Assembly: GCF_903643065.1 (NCBI RefSeq)
Contig: NZ_CAHJWX010000107.1
Location: 1 to 6,614, forward strand
DNA: 6,614 nt
Source of the DNA: Sphingomonas bacterium
GTDB lineage: Bacteria; Pseudomonadota; Alphaproteobacteria; Sphingomonadales; Sphingomonadaceae
Direction: 5' to 3'
The notes beneath the pieces are model-generated. The model worked only from the letters and a program-made list of their open reading frames with translations. It had not been told where the DNA came from and searched no databases. Shown one piece after another: positions 1 to 6,541 of the stretch (positions within the stretch are counted from its first letter, which is position 1; the number at the start of each line of letters is the position of its first letter). The translations under genes were made by a program, and so were the position numbers.

Positions 1-57
1 CCCACCGTCTTCTTCTCCGCCGTCGCCCTCGCTGCCACCGTCATATTCTGGCTGTGA
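1..57 (+). CDS. IS5-family transposase, C-terminal tail only (partial)
   Basis: Only the last 18 codons and a TGA stop are in the window, in frame 1 from the first base. The peptide reads PTVFFSAVALAATVIFWL, a hydrophobic alanine-rich end closing with a Trp-Leu pair. This matches the usual C-terminus of IS5-family DDE transposases, which finish with an 'aRyDKl..fla.v.laa...WL' tail after the catalytic Glu region. The catalytic residues lie outside the window. A second, different tail of the same type (ARNYLAVVTIAAAILWLR) occurs at the other end of the window, which supports the reading. The element would cut and rejoin its own DNA ends. An unrelated membrane-protein terminus cannot be excluded from 18 residues alone. 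Confidence 0.6.
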   Translation, partial: PTVFFSAVALAATVIFWL

Positions 58-73
58 TCAACGAGTCCTGAGC
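1..73 (+). mobile_element. Right end of an IS5-type insertion sequence
   Basis: The transposase stop at 55-57 is followed by only 16 bases before the sequence CCTAGG (73-78). Read inward from the boundary, the end is GCTCAGGACTCGTTGATC, or GGCTCAGG... if the duplicated target is only TA. IS5-family elements end a few bases beyond the transposase stop and duplicate a short target such as YTAR (here CTAG, 74-77) or TA. The other end of the element, and so its second target copy and full inverted repeat, lies outside the window. The exact boundary is therefore uncertain by one or two bases. Confidence 0.5.
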
Positions 74-116
74 CTAGGTCCGGTGCACATTCAGGGCCTG
101 CACAAGCAGCGCCCCT

Positions 117-135
117 CTGCTGCCGATAGCAGCAG
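117..135. repeat. Small perfect hairpin, 7-bp stem
   Basis: CTGCTGC (117-123) and GCAGCAG (129-135) are perfect reverse complements around a 5-base loop, CGATA. There is no T-tract on either side, so it is not a typical intrinsic terminator. It lies about 40 bases inside the IS boundary. A chance origin in high-GC DNA is possible. Confidence 0.3.
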
Positions 136-582
136 CGTCGCGCACCAGGCCATTCTCCGCGCGCAAGTGCGCCACCAGCTACTGCTTCAATGACACGATC
201 TATGGCGGGGCGGCGAGCATGTGCACGACGAGCCATCTTGGCGATGAGCCGAAACACCCCTCGGCCCGGCCTTTTTTCCGCTCAGCTATCGAGCGTGGAA
301 ACACTCCGGGCGCGGCTGGCCGTTCCATTGCGCAACGTCGATATGCGGCGTGGAACCTGAGATGAACCATTGAACGAAGCTGAGAAGCTGTCGGACTACT
401 GCGAACGACCGACTTTGGGTCAACAAGCGCGCGAGCGGGTCTTTGCGAAGTCGCCGTGTCACAGGGTTCGGCGTTCATCAGGAGCTCATCGCTGACCCGG
501 ATCGGGGCGGGCGGAGAGCATGTTTCCTGCATGGCCTGCCCGCATCGCCGGTGCCTATCCGCACCAACGCCGATATCAAGGC

Positions 583-596
583 AGGCGACGTCGCCT
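583..596. repeat. Perfect 14-bp palindrome
   Basis: AGGCGACGTCGCCT reads the same on both strands with no spacer. It lies in the gene-poor spacer. Such a site could bind a dimeric protein, but no adjacent gene or promoter gives it a role, and GC-rich palindromes of this size do occur by chance. Confidence 0.35.
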
Positions 597-727
597 ATGA
601 TCCGCAGCACCGCCCCGCCGGTCTCCAGCATCGTCCCAGCGTCAGACGAGATCGGCCACGGCTCGGGCTGACGATCCGCGCCGTGACCTCAGGCGCTTCA
701 GGCCTCGCCAGATCGCGCCTTCAACTG

Positions 728-769
728 TAAGGTCGGCCAGAGAGCGCAGGGCGATACGTCCTGACCTTA
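728..769. repeat. Inverted repeat downstream of the operon, possible terminator
   Basis: TAAGGTC (728-734) and GACCTTA (763-769) are perfect reverse complements about 40 bases beyond the stop of the last operon gene. An alternative inner stem pairs CAGG (747-750) with CCTG (760-763). The outer loop is long (28 bases) and no U-run follows on the minus strand, so an efficient intrinsic terminator is doubtful. It could equally be a relic of a mobile-element end. Confidence 0.25.
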
Positions 770-809
770 TAGACGCTCGCATAGGAGCACCGCGGCAGGT
801 GAAGCACGA

Positions 810-1664
810 CTATGACGGCGTGCCGCCGATCCCGCTTATCATGCCCGGCCCCCAGAAATTGACGGTGAACGTCCATGTCGCGACCATCACGAACAGGCTT
901 GCCGCAAGAAGCACGGCAGCGGCGGAAAGGTTCAAGGCCGAGCCCGGTGCGCTTCGCCGCCCACGGATGAAGCACTCGGCGACCGCGAGGTTCGGGAGAT
1001 AGAAGAAAAAGGCCATTACCGCGTCAAACCAGCCGCTGAAGTCGCTTTCATGACCAACGTGGCCGGCCGTCAGGAACCAGAAGCCATATTCCATGCGGTA
1101 GAGCCAGGAGCCGATCGTCAGCGCGAACAGCCGTATCGCCCAGGCGCGATGCTGTTCGTAGCGTCGTCCGTGCGCGGAGGAATAGGTCAGTACAACACCG
1201 ACCGTCATCAGGCCTCCGTAGATGCCGAAGCCGGTGCTCATGGCTGCACCACCGATCGTGCCCTTCGCCAGGATAAAGCAGAGTCCGCCAAGGCCGGCGA
1301 ACCCGGCGCTCAGGACGTAGGTTCGTCCCAGCCAACGGTGCAACCGGGGGACAGCGCGCCTGATGCCGCCAATCAGCTGAACTGGGCCGAGCAGGAGCAG
1401 CACCCCACCGGTCATGAAATGCGAGCCGATCGCGACCGTCGCGAGCGAGGTCGTCGCGTCATGAAGATGCGGCAGGGACTCGTTCCAGCGATCCGCCGAT
1501 CCTCGGAGCGCCATGCCGCCGAAAAAGGCGAGGATGTACAAGCCGAAGATCGCCCCGCTAAACCAAGTCAGGGCAACGAGCAGCAGAGCGGTCCAGTGCA
1601 AGGCGGTGCCGTGCAGGCTGCGGGGCGCGATGGTTGTCGCGGCCTCGTTCGATTGCGTTGTCAT
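810..1664 (-). CDS. DUF2306 family multi-pass membrane protein
   Basis: The 284-residue product is an integral inner-membrane protein with about seven hydrophobic segments, near residues 22-48, 82-100, 117-133, 141-161, 175-192, 212-232 and 247-270. Two features recall the DUF2306 family: the loop PRLHRWLGRTYV (106-117) after the second long helix, and the basic stretch RRYEQHRAWAIR (167-178) before a helix containing WLYRMEYGFW. Members have conserved His and Arg residues at helix ends, but no biochemical function is established that I know of. The ATG follows the transporter stop by only 7 bases (TGA CGAGAGT ATG), so it is the fourth gene of the efflux operon and probably translationally coupled. 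The frame is intact. The frameshift in the gene upstream should end translation about 325 bases early, which may reduce expression of this gene. A role in protecting or assisting the pump is only a guess from position. Confidence 0.85.
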   Translation of the reverse strand: MTTQSNEAATTIAPRSLHGTALHWTALLLVALTWFSGAIFGLYILAFFGGMALRGSADRWNESLPHLHDATTSLATVAIGSHFMTGGVLLLLGPVQLIGGIRRAVPRLHRWLGRTYVLSAGFAGLGGLCFILAKGTIGGAAMSTGFGIYGGLMTVGVVLTYSSAHGRRYEQHRAWAIRLFALTIGSWLYRMEYGFWFLTAGHVGHESDFSGWFDAVMAFFFYLPNLAVAECFIRGRRSAPGSALNLSAAAVLLAASLFVMVATWTFTVNFWGPGMISGIGGTPS

Positions 1665-1671
1665 ACTCTCG

Positions 1672-3197
1672 TCAGTGAGCCAGGCCGGGGGCGATGACGC
1701 GGCGTGGCGCGGGCGATGCCCAGATCAGGCCGGCGGCAGCGAAGAAGATCAGCGCCGAAGTCATGAACAGGTGGTTGGTGGCGATCGCCGTGCCCTCTCC
1801 ATCGACGAGCTGTGCGAGTATGGCGCACACCTGTTCCAACGACAGGCCCCGGCCGGTGAGCATCGTGACGGCGTCGCCCGTGTTCATGCCGCCGACGAGA
1901 CTGGCCCGGGCCGCGCGTGCGCCGTCGAGCCAGCTCGTGGTCGCGACCGACGTCCCGATCGCGCCCGCCATCGTCCTCAGGAAACTCATCAGCCCAGCGG
2001 CGGAGACCGTTTCCTCCTCGCGCACCGCGGCCAGCGCGATCGCGGTGATCGGGATGAAGAAGAACGGCATGCCGACGCCTGGAGCAGCTGCGGCAGTGCC
2101 AGCGACCAGAAATCGGCATCGCTGGTCCAGTGCCCCCTCAGCAGCGTCGTCCCGCCCAGCCACAGGATGCCGAAGCAGACCAGAACCCGCAGGTCTACAC
2201 GGGACGACAGCCTGCCGACCACCGGCGCCAGCAGCACGGCGGCGACGCCGGTGAACGCGGTGGTATAGCCGGACCAGGTCGCCGTATAGCCGAGCGAGGC
2301 TTGTAGCCACTGGGGGATGATGACCGCCGAGGCAAAGAAGGTGCCGTAGGCCAAGGCTTGCGCCACCGTGCCGACGGTGAAGCCGCGATGGCGGAAGATG
2401 CGGATATCGACCGCGGGTTCAGACGCGGTGAACTCCCAGGCGCAGAACAGCGCAAACCCGATCGCGGCGATCACCGCCAGCGTGACGATCGCGGGATCGG
2501 CGAACCAGTCGCGGTCGTGGCCAAGGTCGAGCATGATCTGAAGCGACGCGATCCAGATCGCCAGCAATCCGAGCCCGATCGTATCGATGCGCGCGGTCGT
2601 CCGCGCCGTCTCCACGGATCGCAGGAGCAGCCACGCCCCTACGACGCACCCTGCCGCGACGGGCAGGTTGATGAAGAAGATCCAGTGCCACGACCAATTG
2701 TCGCTGATGACACCGCCGAGAATGGGTCCCAGGATCGGGGCAACCACCGTGGTCATCGCCCAGAGCGTCAGCGCCTGTGAATGACGTTCCTTCGGAAAGA
2801 TGCGCAGCAGCAACGTCTGGGTGAGCGGCATCAGCGGACCGCCACAGAAGCCCTGCCCGATGCGGCATGCGATCAGCATGCCGAGCGAGGTGGAAAAGCC
2901 GCACAGCATCGAGAACAGCGCGAACCCGATGAGTGCGCCGATGAACAGCCTGACGCTGCCCAGCCGTGCGGTCAGGAAGCCAGTGAGGGGCACGCAGATC
3001 GCCTCAGCGACCGAATAGGACGTGATGATCCAGGTGCCCTGATTGGGCGAGATGCCGATGCTCCCGGCGATATGGGGCACCGATACGTTGGCGATGGTGG
3101 TATCGAGCATCACCATGAAGTTGCTGAGCGCCAGCGCCAGCGCGGCGAGAAGCAGGGGCGCACCGGTCAGCGCGGTCGGGATGCGGGCGTGCGTCAT
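1672..3197 (-). pseudogene. EmrB/QacA-type DHA2 MFS drug transporter, frameshifted
   Basis: This is the inner-membrane proton-coupled drug exporter of the pump, from the 14-helix DHA2 branch of the major facilitator superfamily. Visible motifs are LDTTIANVSVPHI (31-43, motif D1), a degenerate motif A GFLTARLGSVRLF (73-85), RIGQGFCGGPLMP (112-124, motif B), PILGPILGG (154-162, motif C) and WHWIFFINLPV (170-180). The first frame matches the family through LPQLLQ (368-373), then runs into 29 unrelated Arg/Ser-rich residues and stops at 1989. The frame one base back resumes GVGMPFFFIPITAIAL and continues 135 residues to TGA at 1674-1672, including the last helix. Restoring one G (a C on the + strand near 2078-2079, CAGGCG to CAGGGCG) gives a normal 508 residues. 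The start ATG at 3197 has GGAAGG 8 bases upstream and lies 17 bases beyond the ancestral stop of the adaptor gene. No slippery heptamer is seen. A sequencing error in the G run is the main alternative to a real mutation. Confidence 0.85.
2076..2083 (-). other. Frameshift point in the transporter gene
   Basis: The minus strand here reads CTCCAGGCGTCGGC. The family expects CTC CAG GGC GTC GGC (Leu-Gln-Gly-Val-Gly), so one G of a GGG run is missing. Frame one is good up to the CAG codon (2081-2079). The second frame is good from a codon starting at 2079. No X-XXY-YYZ slippery sequence or strong downstream hairpin is apparent. Confidence 0.8.
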
Positions 3198-3214
3198 GGT
3201 AACGGCCTTCCGGT

Positions 3215-4345
3215 TCAGATGGCGATATCGGCGTTCATCGACAGCCCGACCCGCAGGGGGTGGCTACCGAGCTCGCGCGGATCGAGGACGATGCGGACCG
3301 GCAGGCGCTGAACGATCTTGATCTAATTGCCGGTCGCGTTCTGCGCCGGGATGAGCGCGAACGCGGCGCCGGTCCCGCCCGAGAAGCCGACCACCGTGCC
3401 GTGATAGACGACGGCGGCGCCGTACAGGTCGGAGGTGATGGTCACCTTCTGGCCCGGCCGGACGTCGGCCAGCTGCCCCTCCTTGAAGTTGGCATCGACG
3501 TAGAGTTCACGGATCGGAACGACCCGCATGATCGCCGCGCCGGGCGTGACCCGCTGGCCGACCTGGACGGCACGCCCGGTGACGATGCCGTCGACGGGCG
3601 CCCGGATCACGGTACGCGCGAGATCAAGCCGCGCCTGATCGACACGCGCCTTGGCGGCGAGCACGTCCGGGTTGGTCGTCACGGTGGTGCCACGGATGAG
3701 AGCGGCGTTTGCGGCGAGCATGCCCTGCGCGGCGCCGCGTGCGGCCATGGCGGACCGGAGCGTCGCTCGTGCGGCATCGAGATTGCCCTGCGCGGCGGCA
3801 TAGGCGTTGATCGCGGCGGTGAGCTCCTCCCCGGATACGGCGCCATCGGGCGCCAGCGCCTTGCGCCGGGCCAAGTCGACCTGGGCCCGCTGCGACGCGG
3901 CCTGCGCGGCGGCGAGCTGGGCACGAGCGCCGTCGATGCCGTCGTTCCTGGCGGCGACATCGGCCGAGAGCGCGCCGCTGGTGGCGTCGACCTGTCCGAA
4001 CTGCCGCTCCGCCTTGAGCAGCGCCGCCTGCGCGCCGGCGAGTGCGATACGTGTGTCGCTGTCGTCGATGCGGGCGAGCACGTCGCCGCGACGCACTGCC
4101 TGCGCGTCTGAGACGAGCACGGCGGCGACCAGCCCCACGACCATCGGCGTCACCTGTGCCGTCTCGGCGCCGACATAGGCGTTGTCGGTCTCGATATGGT
4201 GACGGCCTTCCAGCACATCCCAGGCGCTGTAGCCGACGCCTGCGAGCAGCACCGCCCCCCCAATGCCGGCGAGCAGCTTGCGTCGAAGCGGTCGCTTGGC
4301 AGGCGCGGCCCCGTCAGTGTCATCGCTGGAAATCGCTTCAGCCAT
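3215..4345 (-). pseudogene. EmrA/HlyD-type membrane fusion protein with in-frame amber stop
   Basis: This is the periplasmic adaptor that links the inner-membrane exporter to the outer-membrane channel. A basic cytoplasmic tail (1-23) leads to one membrane anchor (about 24-42). Then come the EmrA signature IETDNAYVGAETAQVTP (51-67) and first lipoyl half (to about 94), a long Ala/Arg/Gln-rich coiled-coil hairpin (about 96-245), and the second lipoyl half with IRAPVDGIVTGRAVQVGQ (247-264). The beta-barrel with NFKEGQL (286-292) and LIPAQNATGN (331-340) follows. The next codon is TAG (3325-3323) where the family has Trp (NWIKIVQRLPVRI). After it, 35 conserved codons remain in frame, IKIVQRLPVRIVLDP to MNADIAI, ending at TGA (3217-3215), for an ancestral 376 residues. 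The stop should remove strands that complete the beta-barrel. The ATG overlaps the upstream gene's stop by 8 bases and has GAGGA 9 bases before it. As annotated by open frame alone it would be a 340-residue CDS, 4345-3323. Confidence 0.85.
3323..3325 (-). other. Premature amber codon, Trp341 to stop
   Basis: The minus-strand codon TAG follows GGC AAT (Gly339-Asn340) and precedes ATC AAG ATC GTT CAG. EmrA-type proteins have NWIKIVQR here, so TGG changed to TAG by a single G-to-A transition (C-to-T on the + strand). The reading frame on both sides is unchanged, so an indel error does not explain it. Confidence 0.85.
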
Positions 4346-5819
4346 GGAACGGGTCCTCGTGATGGTTGCCGGCCCCGATGACGAGCAGGGAGGGAAGGAC
4401 CGCGCCGCCCCCCAGCGCCCGCACCAGCGCCACGTCGAGCGCCAGCGCGCGCGCCTCGAGATCGACGCTGGTTCGCCTCGTTTCGAGAACAGCGTTCTGG
4501 GCGATCAGGACGGTCAGATAGCTGGCGAGACCGCCTTCGTACCGACGCCTGGCGAGGGCATACGCCTCGCTCGACTCGGCGAGCGACCGTCGTGCGTGGA
4601 CGAGCTGGTCGTCGAGCTTCTCGCTGCTGGTCACCGCATCGGCCACGTCGCGAAAGGCGCCGGCGACCGCGCCGTCATAGCCGGCGACCGCCTCGTCATA
4701 GTTCGCGCGCGCGACCCGGTAACGGCCGGACAGTTCGCCGCCATGAAGGATCGGCAGGCTGAGCGCCGGCCCGACCTGCCCGAACGTCGACCCCGCGCGA
4801 AGCAAGTTGCCAAGGCCCAACGACTCGAAGCCGACGAGAGCGCTGAGGTCGAGCGACGGGTAGAAGGCCGCACGCGCAGCCTTGATGCGCTGGCCGCTCG
4901 CCTCGACCCTCGCCCGGGCCGAGGCGACATCGGGCCGGCGGCCGATCAGGTCCGTGGTAACGTCGCGCGGCACTGCGCGCCTGGCGAACGACAGTCCCGG
5001 CCGATCGATCGACAGCCCGCGATCTGGGCCCTCGCCCATCAACGCCGCGATCCGGTGGCGGGTAAGATCGATGGCTTCGTCGATCTGAACGAGCCAGACC
5101 CGCTCCGCCGACAGGGCGGCGTCGGCCTGCTTCGACGCAGCAAGGGAGTCGAGCCCGTTGGCGACGCGACGTGCGACCAGCCGCTGACTGTCCAGGCGCA
5201 CCGCAATCGCCTCGGCCTGGACATCGCGCTCGGCGAACAGCCGGTTCAGGTCGACATAGGCGCTGCCGATCCCGGTAGAGACGACCAGCCGTGCCTGTGC
5301 GGCGTCGAGTGCGGCTGCCAAAGCCGTCAGCTTCGCGGCACGAAGGTTCGCGCGGTTCCTGCCCCACAGGTCAAGGTCGACGCCACCCGTCAGCGTCGCG
5401 CTGCCCGCATCGCGCCAGCCCTGCGGAACGAGCTGGCGCGGGACACCCAGGTCGTAGCTCTGCTTCGTCTCGGCGGCAGTGACCTGCGCGTCGATGCGGG
5501 GCCGCGACAGCGCCTGGGTCTGTCGGCGAAAGCCATCCGCCTCGTCAAGCCGCGCCAACGCCGCCGCGAGATCGGGGGAGCCTGCCAGCGCCTCCGCCAT
5601 GAGGCGATCGAGTTGGGCGTCGCGATATCCTCGCCACCACTCGCCGTCTGGCCACGCGATGGCCATCGTCGGACCCTGCAACGAACGATCGGCGGCGAAG
5701 CTGTCGGCAGCACGCATCGTGGGCGCGGTGCCAAGGTTCGGCATCGTGGCGCACCCCGACACGAGCAAGGTGAGCGCTCCAGCGCGCACCGGCAAGCTGC
5801 ACGATCTTCCGAACTTCAT
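4338..5819 (-). CDS. NodT-family outer-membrane efflux lipoprotein (TolC-like)
   Basis: This is the outer-membrane channel of the tripartite pump, 493 residues, normal for the RND/MFS-associated NodT family. The start chosen is the ATG at 5819. It gives a short basic N-terminus, a hydrophobic stretch and the lipobox V20-S-G-C23, so the protein should be lipidated on Cys23; Ala24 favours outer-membrane sorting. A longer frame from 6041 would run backwards through the repressor gene and lacks a signal sequence at its N-terminus. Two outer-membrane-efflux repeats are visible. The first contains WWRGYRDAQLDRLMAEAL, then TLTGGVDLDLWGRNRANLRAA. The second contains DLIGRRPDVASARARVEASG, AARAAFYPSLDLSALVGF and LPILHGGELSGRYRVARANY. 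A GGAA lies about 8 bases before the ATG. It is the first gene of the operon and its TGA overlaps the adaptor start by 8 bases. No lesion is seen. Confidence 0.93.
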   Translation of the reverse strand: MKFGRSCSLPVRAGALTLLVSGCATMPNLGTAPTMRAADSFAADRSLQGPTMAIAWPDGEWWRGYRDAQLDRLMAEALAGSPDLAAALARLDEADGFRRQTQALSRPRIDAQVTAAETKQSYDLGVPRQLVPQGWRDAGSATLTGGVDLDLWGRNRANLRAAKLTALAAALDAAQARLVVSTGIGSAYVDLNRLFAERDVQAEAIAVRLDSQRLVARRVANGLDSLAASKQADAALSAERVWLVQIDEAIDLTRHRIAALMGEGPDRGLSIDRPGLSFARRAVPRDVTTDLIGRRPDVASARARVEASGQRIKAARAAFYPSLDLSALVGFESLGLGNLLRAGSTFGQVGPALSLPILHGGELSGRYRVARANYDEAVAGYDGAVAGAFRDVADAVTSSEKLDDQLVHARRSLAESSEAYALARRRYEGGLASYLTVLIAQNAVLETRRTSVDLEARALALDVALVRALGGGAVLPSLLVIGAGNHHEDPFHG

Positions 5820-5830
5820 CGAACCGATTC

Positions 5831-5846
5831 CGTACTGTCTGGTACG
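5831..5846. promoter_or_regulatory. Operator 1, probable TetR-protein binding site
   Basis: CGTAC-TGTCTG-GTACG is a perfect 5-bp inverted repeat with a 6-base spacer. An outer pair, CGATT (5825-5829) and AATCG (5851-5855), flanks it at uneven distance. It matches a second site at 5887-5902 in 13 of 16 bases in direct orientation. It covers the expected transcription start of the efflux operon and lies 12 bases before its first ATG, so a bound repressor would block transcription of the pump. Binding by the adjacent TetR protein is inferred from position. Confidence 0.6.
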
Positions 5847-5849
5847 ATC

Positions 5850-5878
5850 TAATCGTTGCCAACCCGACCCCTTGTCAA
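5850..5878 (-). promoter_or_regulatory. Candidate promoter of the efflux operon
   Basis: On the minus strand a perfect TTGACA (5878-5873) is followed after 17 bases by CGATTA (5855-5850), a poor -10 match. Start of transcription would fall near 5843, inside operator 1, giving a leader of about 24 bases before the ATG at 5819. The -35 match is strong and the geometry with the operator is good, but the -10 is weak. Confidence 0.35.
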
Positions 5879-5899
5879 GAAGAAATCGTACTATATGGT
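5872..5899 (+). promoter_or_regulatory. Candidate promoter of the TetR gene
   Basis: TTGTCA (5872-5877), 16 bases, then TATGGT (5894-5899) gives 5 of 6 and 4 of 6 matches to sigma-70 boxes on the + strand. Transcription would start near 5906, at or beside the second in-frame ATG, so the message could be leaderless. The -35 overlaps the opposite-strand TTGACA of the efflux operon, so the two promoters would compete. Speculative without a mapped 5' end. Confidence 0.3.
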
Positions 5900-5902
5900 A
5901 TG
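5887..5902. promoter_or_regulatory. Operator 2, overlapping the TetR start codon
   Basis: CGTAC-TATATG-GTATG is an imperfect copy of operator 1, differing at 3 of 16 positions and offset by exactly 56 bp. The half-site ATCGTAC at 5885-5891 also matches operator 1 read on the other strand (ATCGTACC). It covers the likely -10 box and first ATG (5900) of the repressor gene, as expected for autoregulation. Confidence 0.55.
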
Positions 5903-6541
5903 CCAATGCGGAATGAAGGTCAGAGCGCGGGCGGCCGACGCGATGCGCGCAAGTCGGAACGGCGTGCCGCGATTGTGGCGGTGGCAACCCGCCACTTCGT
6001 CGAGCAAGGTTTCGAGCGAACCTCGATGTCGGCCATCGCAAAGGAGATGGGCGGCTCCAAGGGGACGTTATGGAGCTACTTTGCGTCCAAGGAGGAGCTG
6101 TTCGCCGCCGCGCTCGAGGAGGGCACGCAGGTGTTCAGAGCGTCGATGACCGAGATTCTGTCGCCCGAGCATAACCTGCCCGAGGCGATCCGCGCCTTTG
6201 CCGAGCGGTTCATTCAGCGTCTCACCGCTGATGACGCGGTGGCCATCCAGCGTGCAATCCTGGGGGAGGTGTCGCGATCTCCAGACCTGGGGCGGATCTA
6301 CATGGAGCGCGCTCCCAACATGGCGCATGCCGCGCTGTCGGACTATCTCAAGCAGCAGATTGCGAGCGGTGCCATTCGCCCGTCCGATCCGGACGAAGCG
6401 GCCCGGACCCTGCTCAGCCTGTGCACCGGCGGCCACACGCAGCGAGTCTTATGGGGCGTAGCGCAGAAGGACCATGAGGCTGCTCGCAAGCAGGCAGCCT
6501 TGGCAGCCGAGCATTTCTGCCGCCTCTACATTGAGCCCTAG
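5900..6541 (+). CDS. TetR/AcrR-family transcriptional repressor
   Basis: This is a 213-residue, one-domain-plus-HTH regulator, of normal length for the family. The N-terminal DNA-binding domain spans about residues 18-68: a first helix RRAAIVAVATRHFVEQGFERTS, then the helix-turn-helix SMSAIAKEMGGSKGTLWSYFASKEELF with recognition helix SKGTLWSYF (53-61). The rest is a helical ligand and dimerisation domain of the AefR-like (TetR_C) type, with RAILGEVSRSPDLGRIYMERAP and a GGHTQRVLWG turn near the end. It is divergent from the efflux operon and its likely ligand is a pump substrate. The start may be ATG 5900 or ATG 5906; no good ribosome site precedes either (AAGAAG is 17 bases off), and 5906 would suit a leaderless message. 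The TAG stop lies within the CTAG at which the right-hand IS is inserted, so the last codon could have been altered by the insertion, though the C-terminus RLYIEP looks natural. Confidence 0.92.
   Translation: MPMRNEGQSAGGRRDARKSERRAAIVAVATRHFVEQGFERTSMSAIAKEMGGSKGTLWSYFASKEELFAAALEEGTQVFRASMTEILSPEHNLPEAIRAFAERFIQRLTADDAVAIQRAILGEVSRSPDLGRIYMERAPNMAHAALSDYLKQQIASGAIRPSDPDEAARTLLSLCTGGHTQRVLWGVAQKDHEAARKQAALAAEHFCRLYIEP

Larger units (their letters stand above)
78..809. other. Gene-poor spacer between IS end and operon
   Basis: No convincing gene is seen in these roughly 730 bases. The longest open frame is on the minus strand (631-200, 143 codons). It has a coding-like third-position GC pattern only in its first 50 or so codons and resembles no family I know. 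The frames opposite it on the + strand (443-730 and 456-671) are no better. The stretch may be decayed coding DNA left by IS activity. It contains short inverted repeats at 117-135, 583-596 and 728-769, listed separately. No tRNA or obvious promoter was recognised. Confidence 0.5.

Noticed and set aside
200..631. Minus-strand open frame of 143 codons as a real gene
   Set aside because: No recognisable family, no ribosome site seen, and the coding-like codon pattern fades after the first third. Kept only as a possible remnant.
443..730. Plus-strand open frames opposite it (443-730, 456-671)
   Set aside because: Composition rich in Arg, Pro and Ser typical of non-coding or antisense reading in GC-rich DNA; no family resemblance.
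2070..2090. Programmed -1 frameshifting in the transporter gene
   Set aside because: No slippery heptamer and no evident stimulatory structure; one missing G in a GGG run explains the frame change more simply.
3260..4111. Plus-strand open frame of 283 codons
   Set aside because: Antisense shadow of the EmrA-type adaptor; Arg/Gly/Asp-rich with no domain.
4263..5852. Long plus-strand open frame of 529 codons
   Set aside because: It is antisense to the NodT-family gene, whose lipobox and efflux-channel repeats are clear. Long antisense frames are common in high-GC genes.
5820..6041. Upstream start (6041) for the NodT-family gene
   Set aside because: The added 74 residues run antisense through the repressor gene and would bury the signal peptide and lipobox that sit correctly behind the ATG at 5819.
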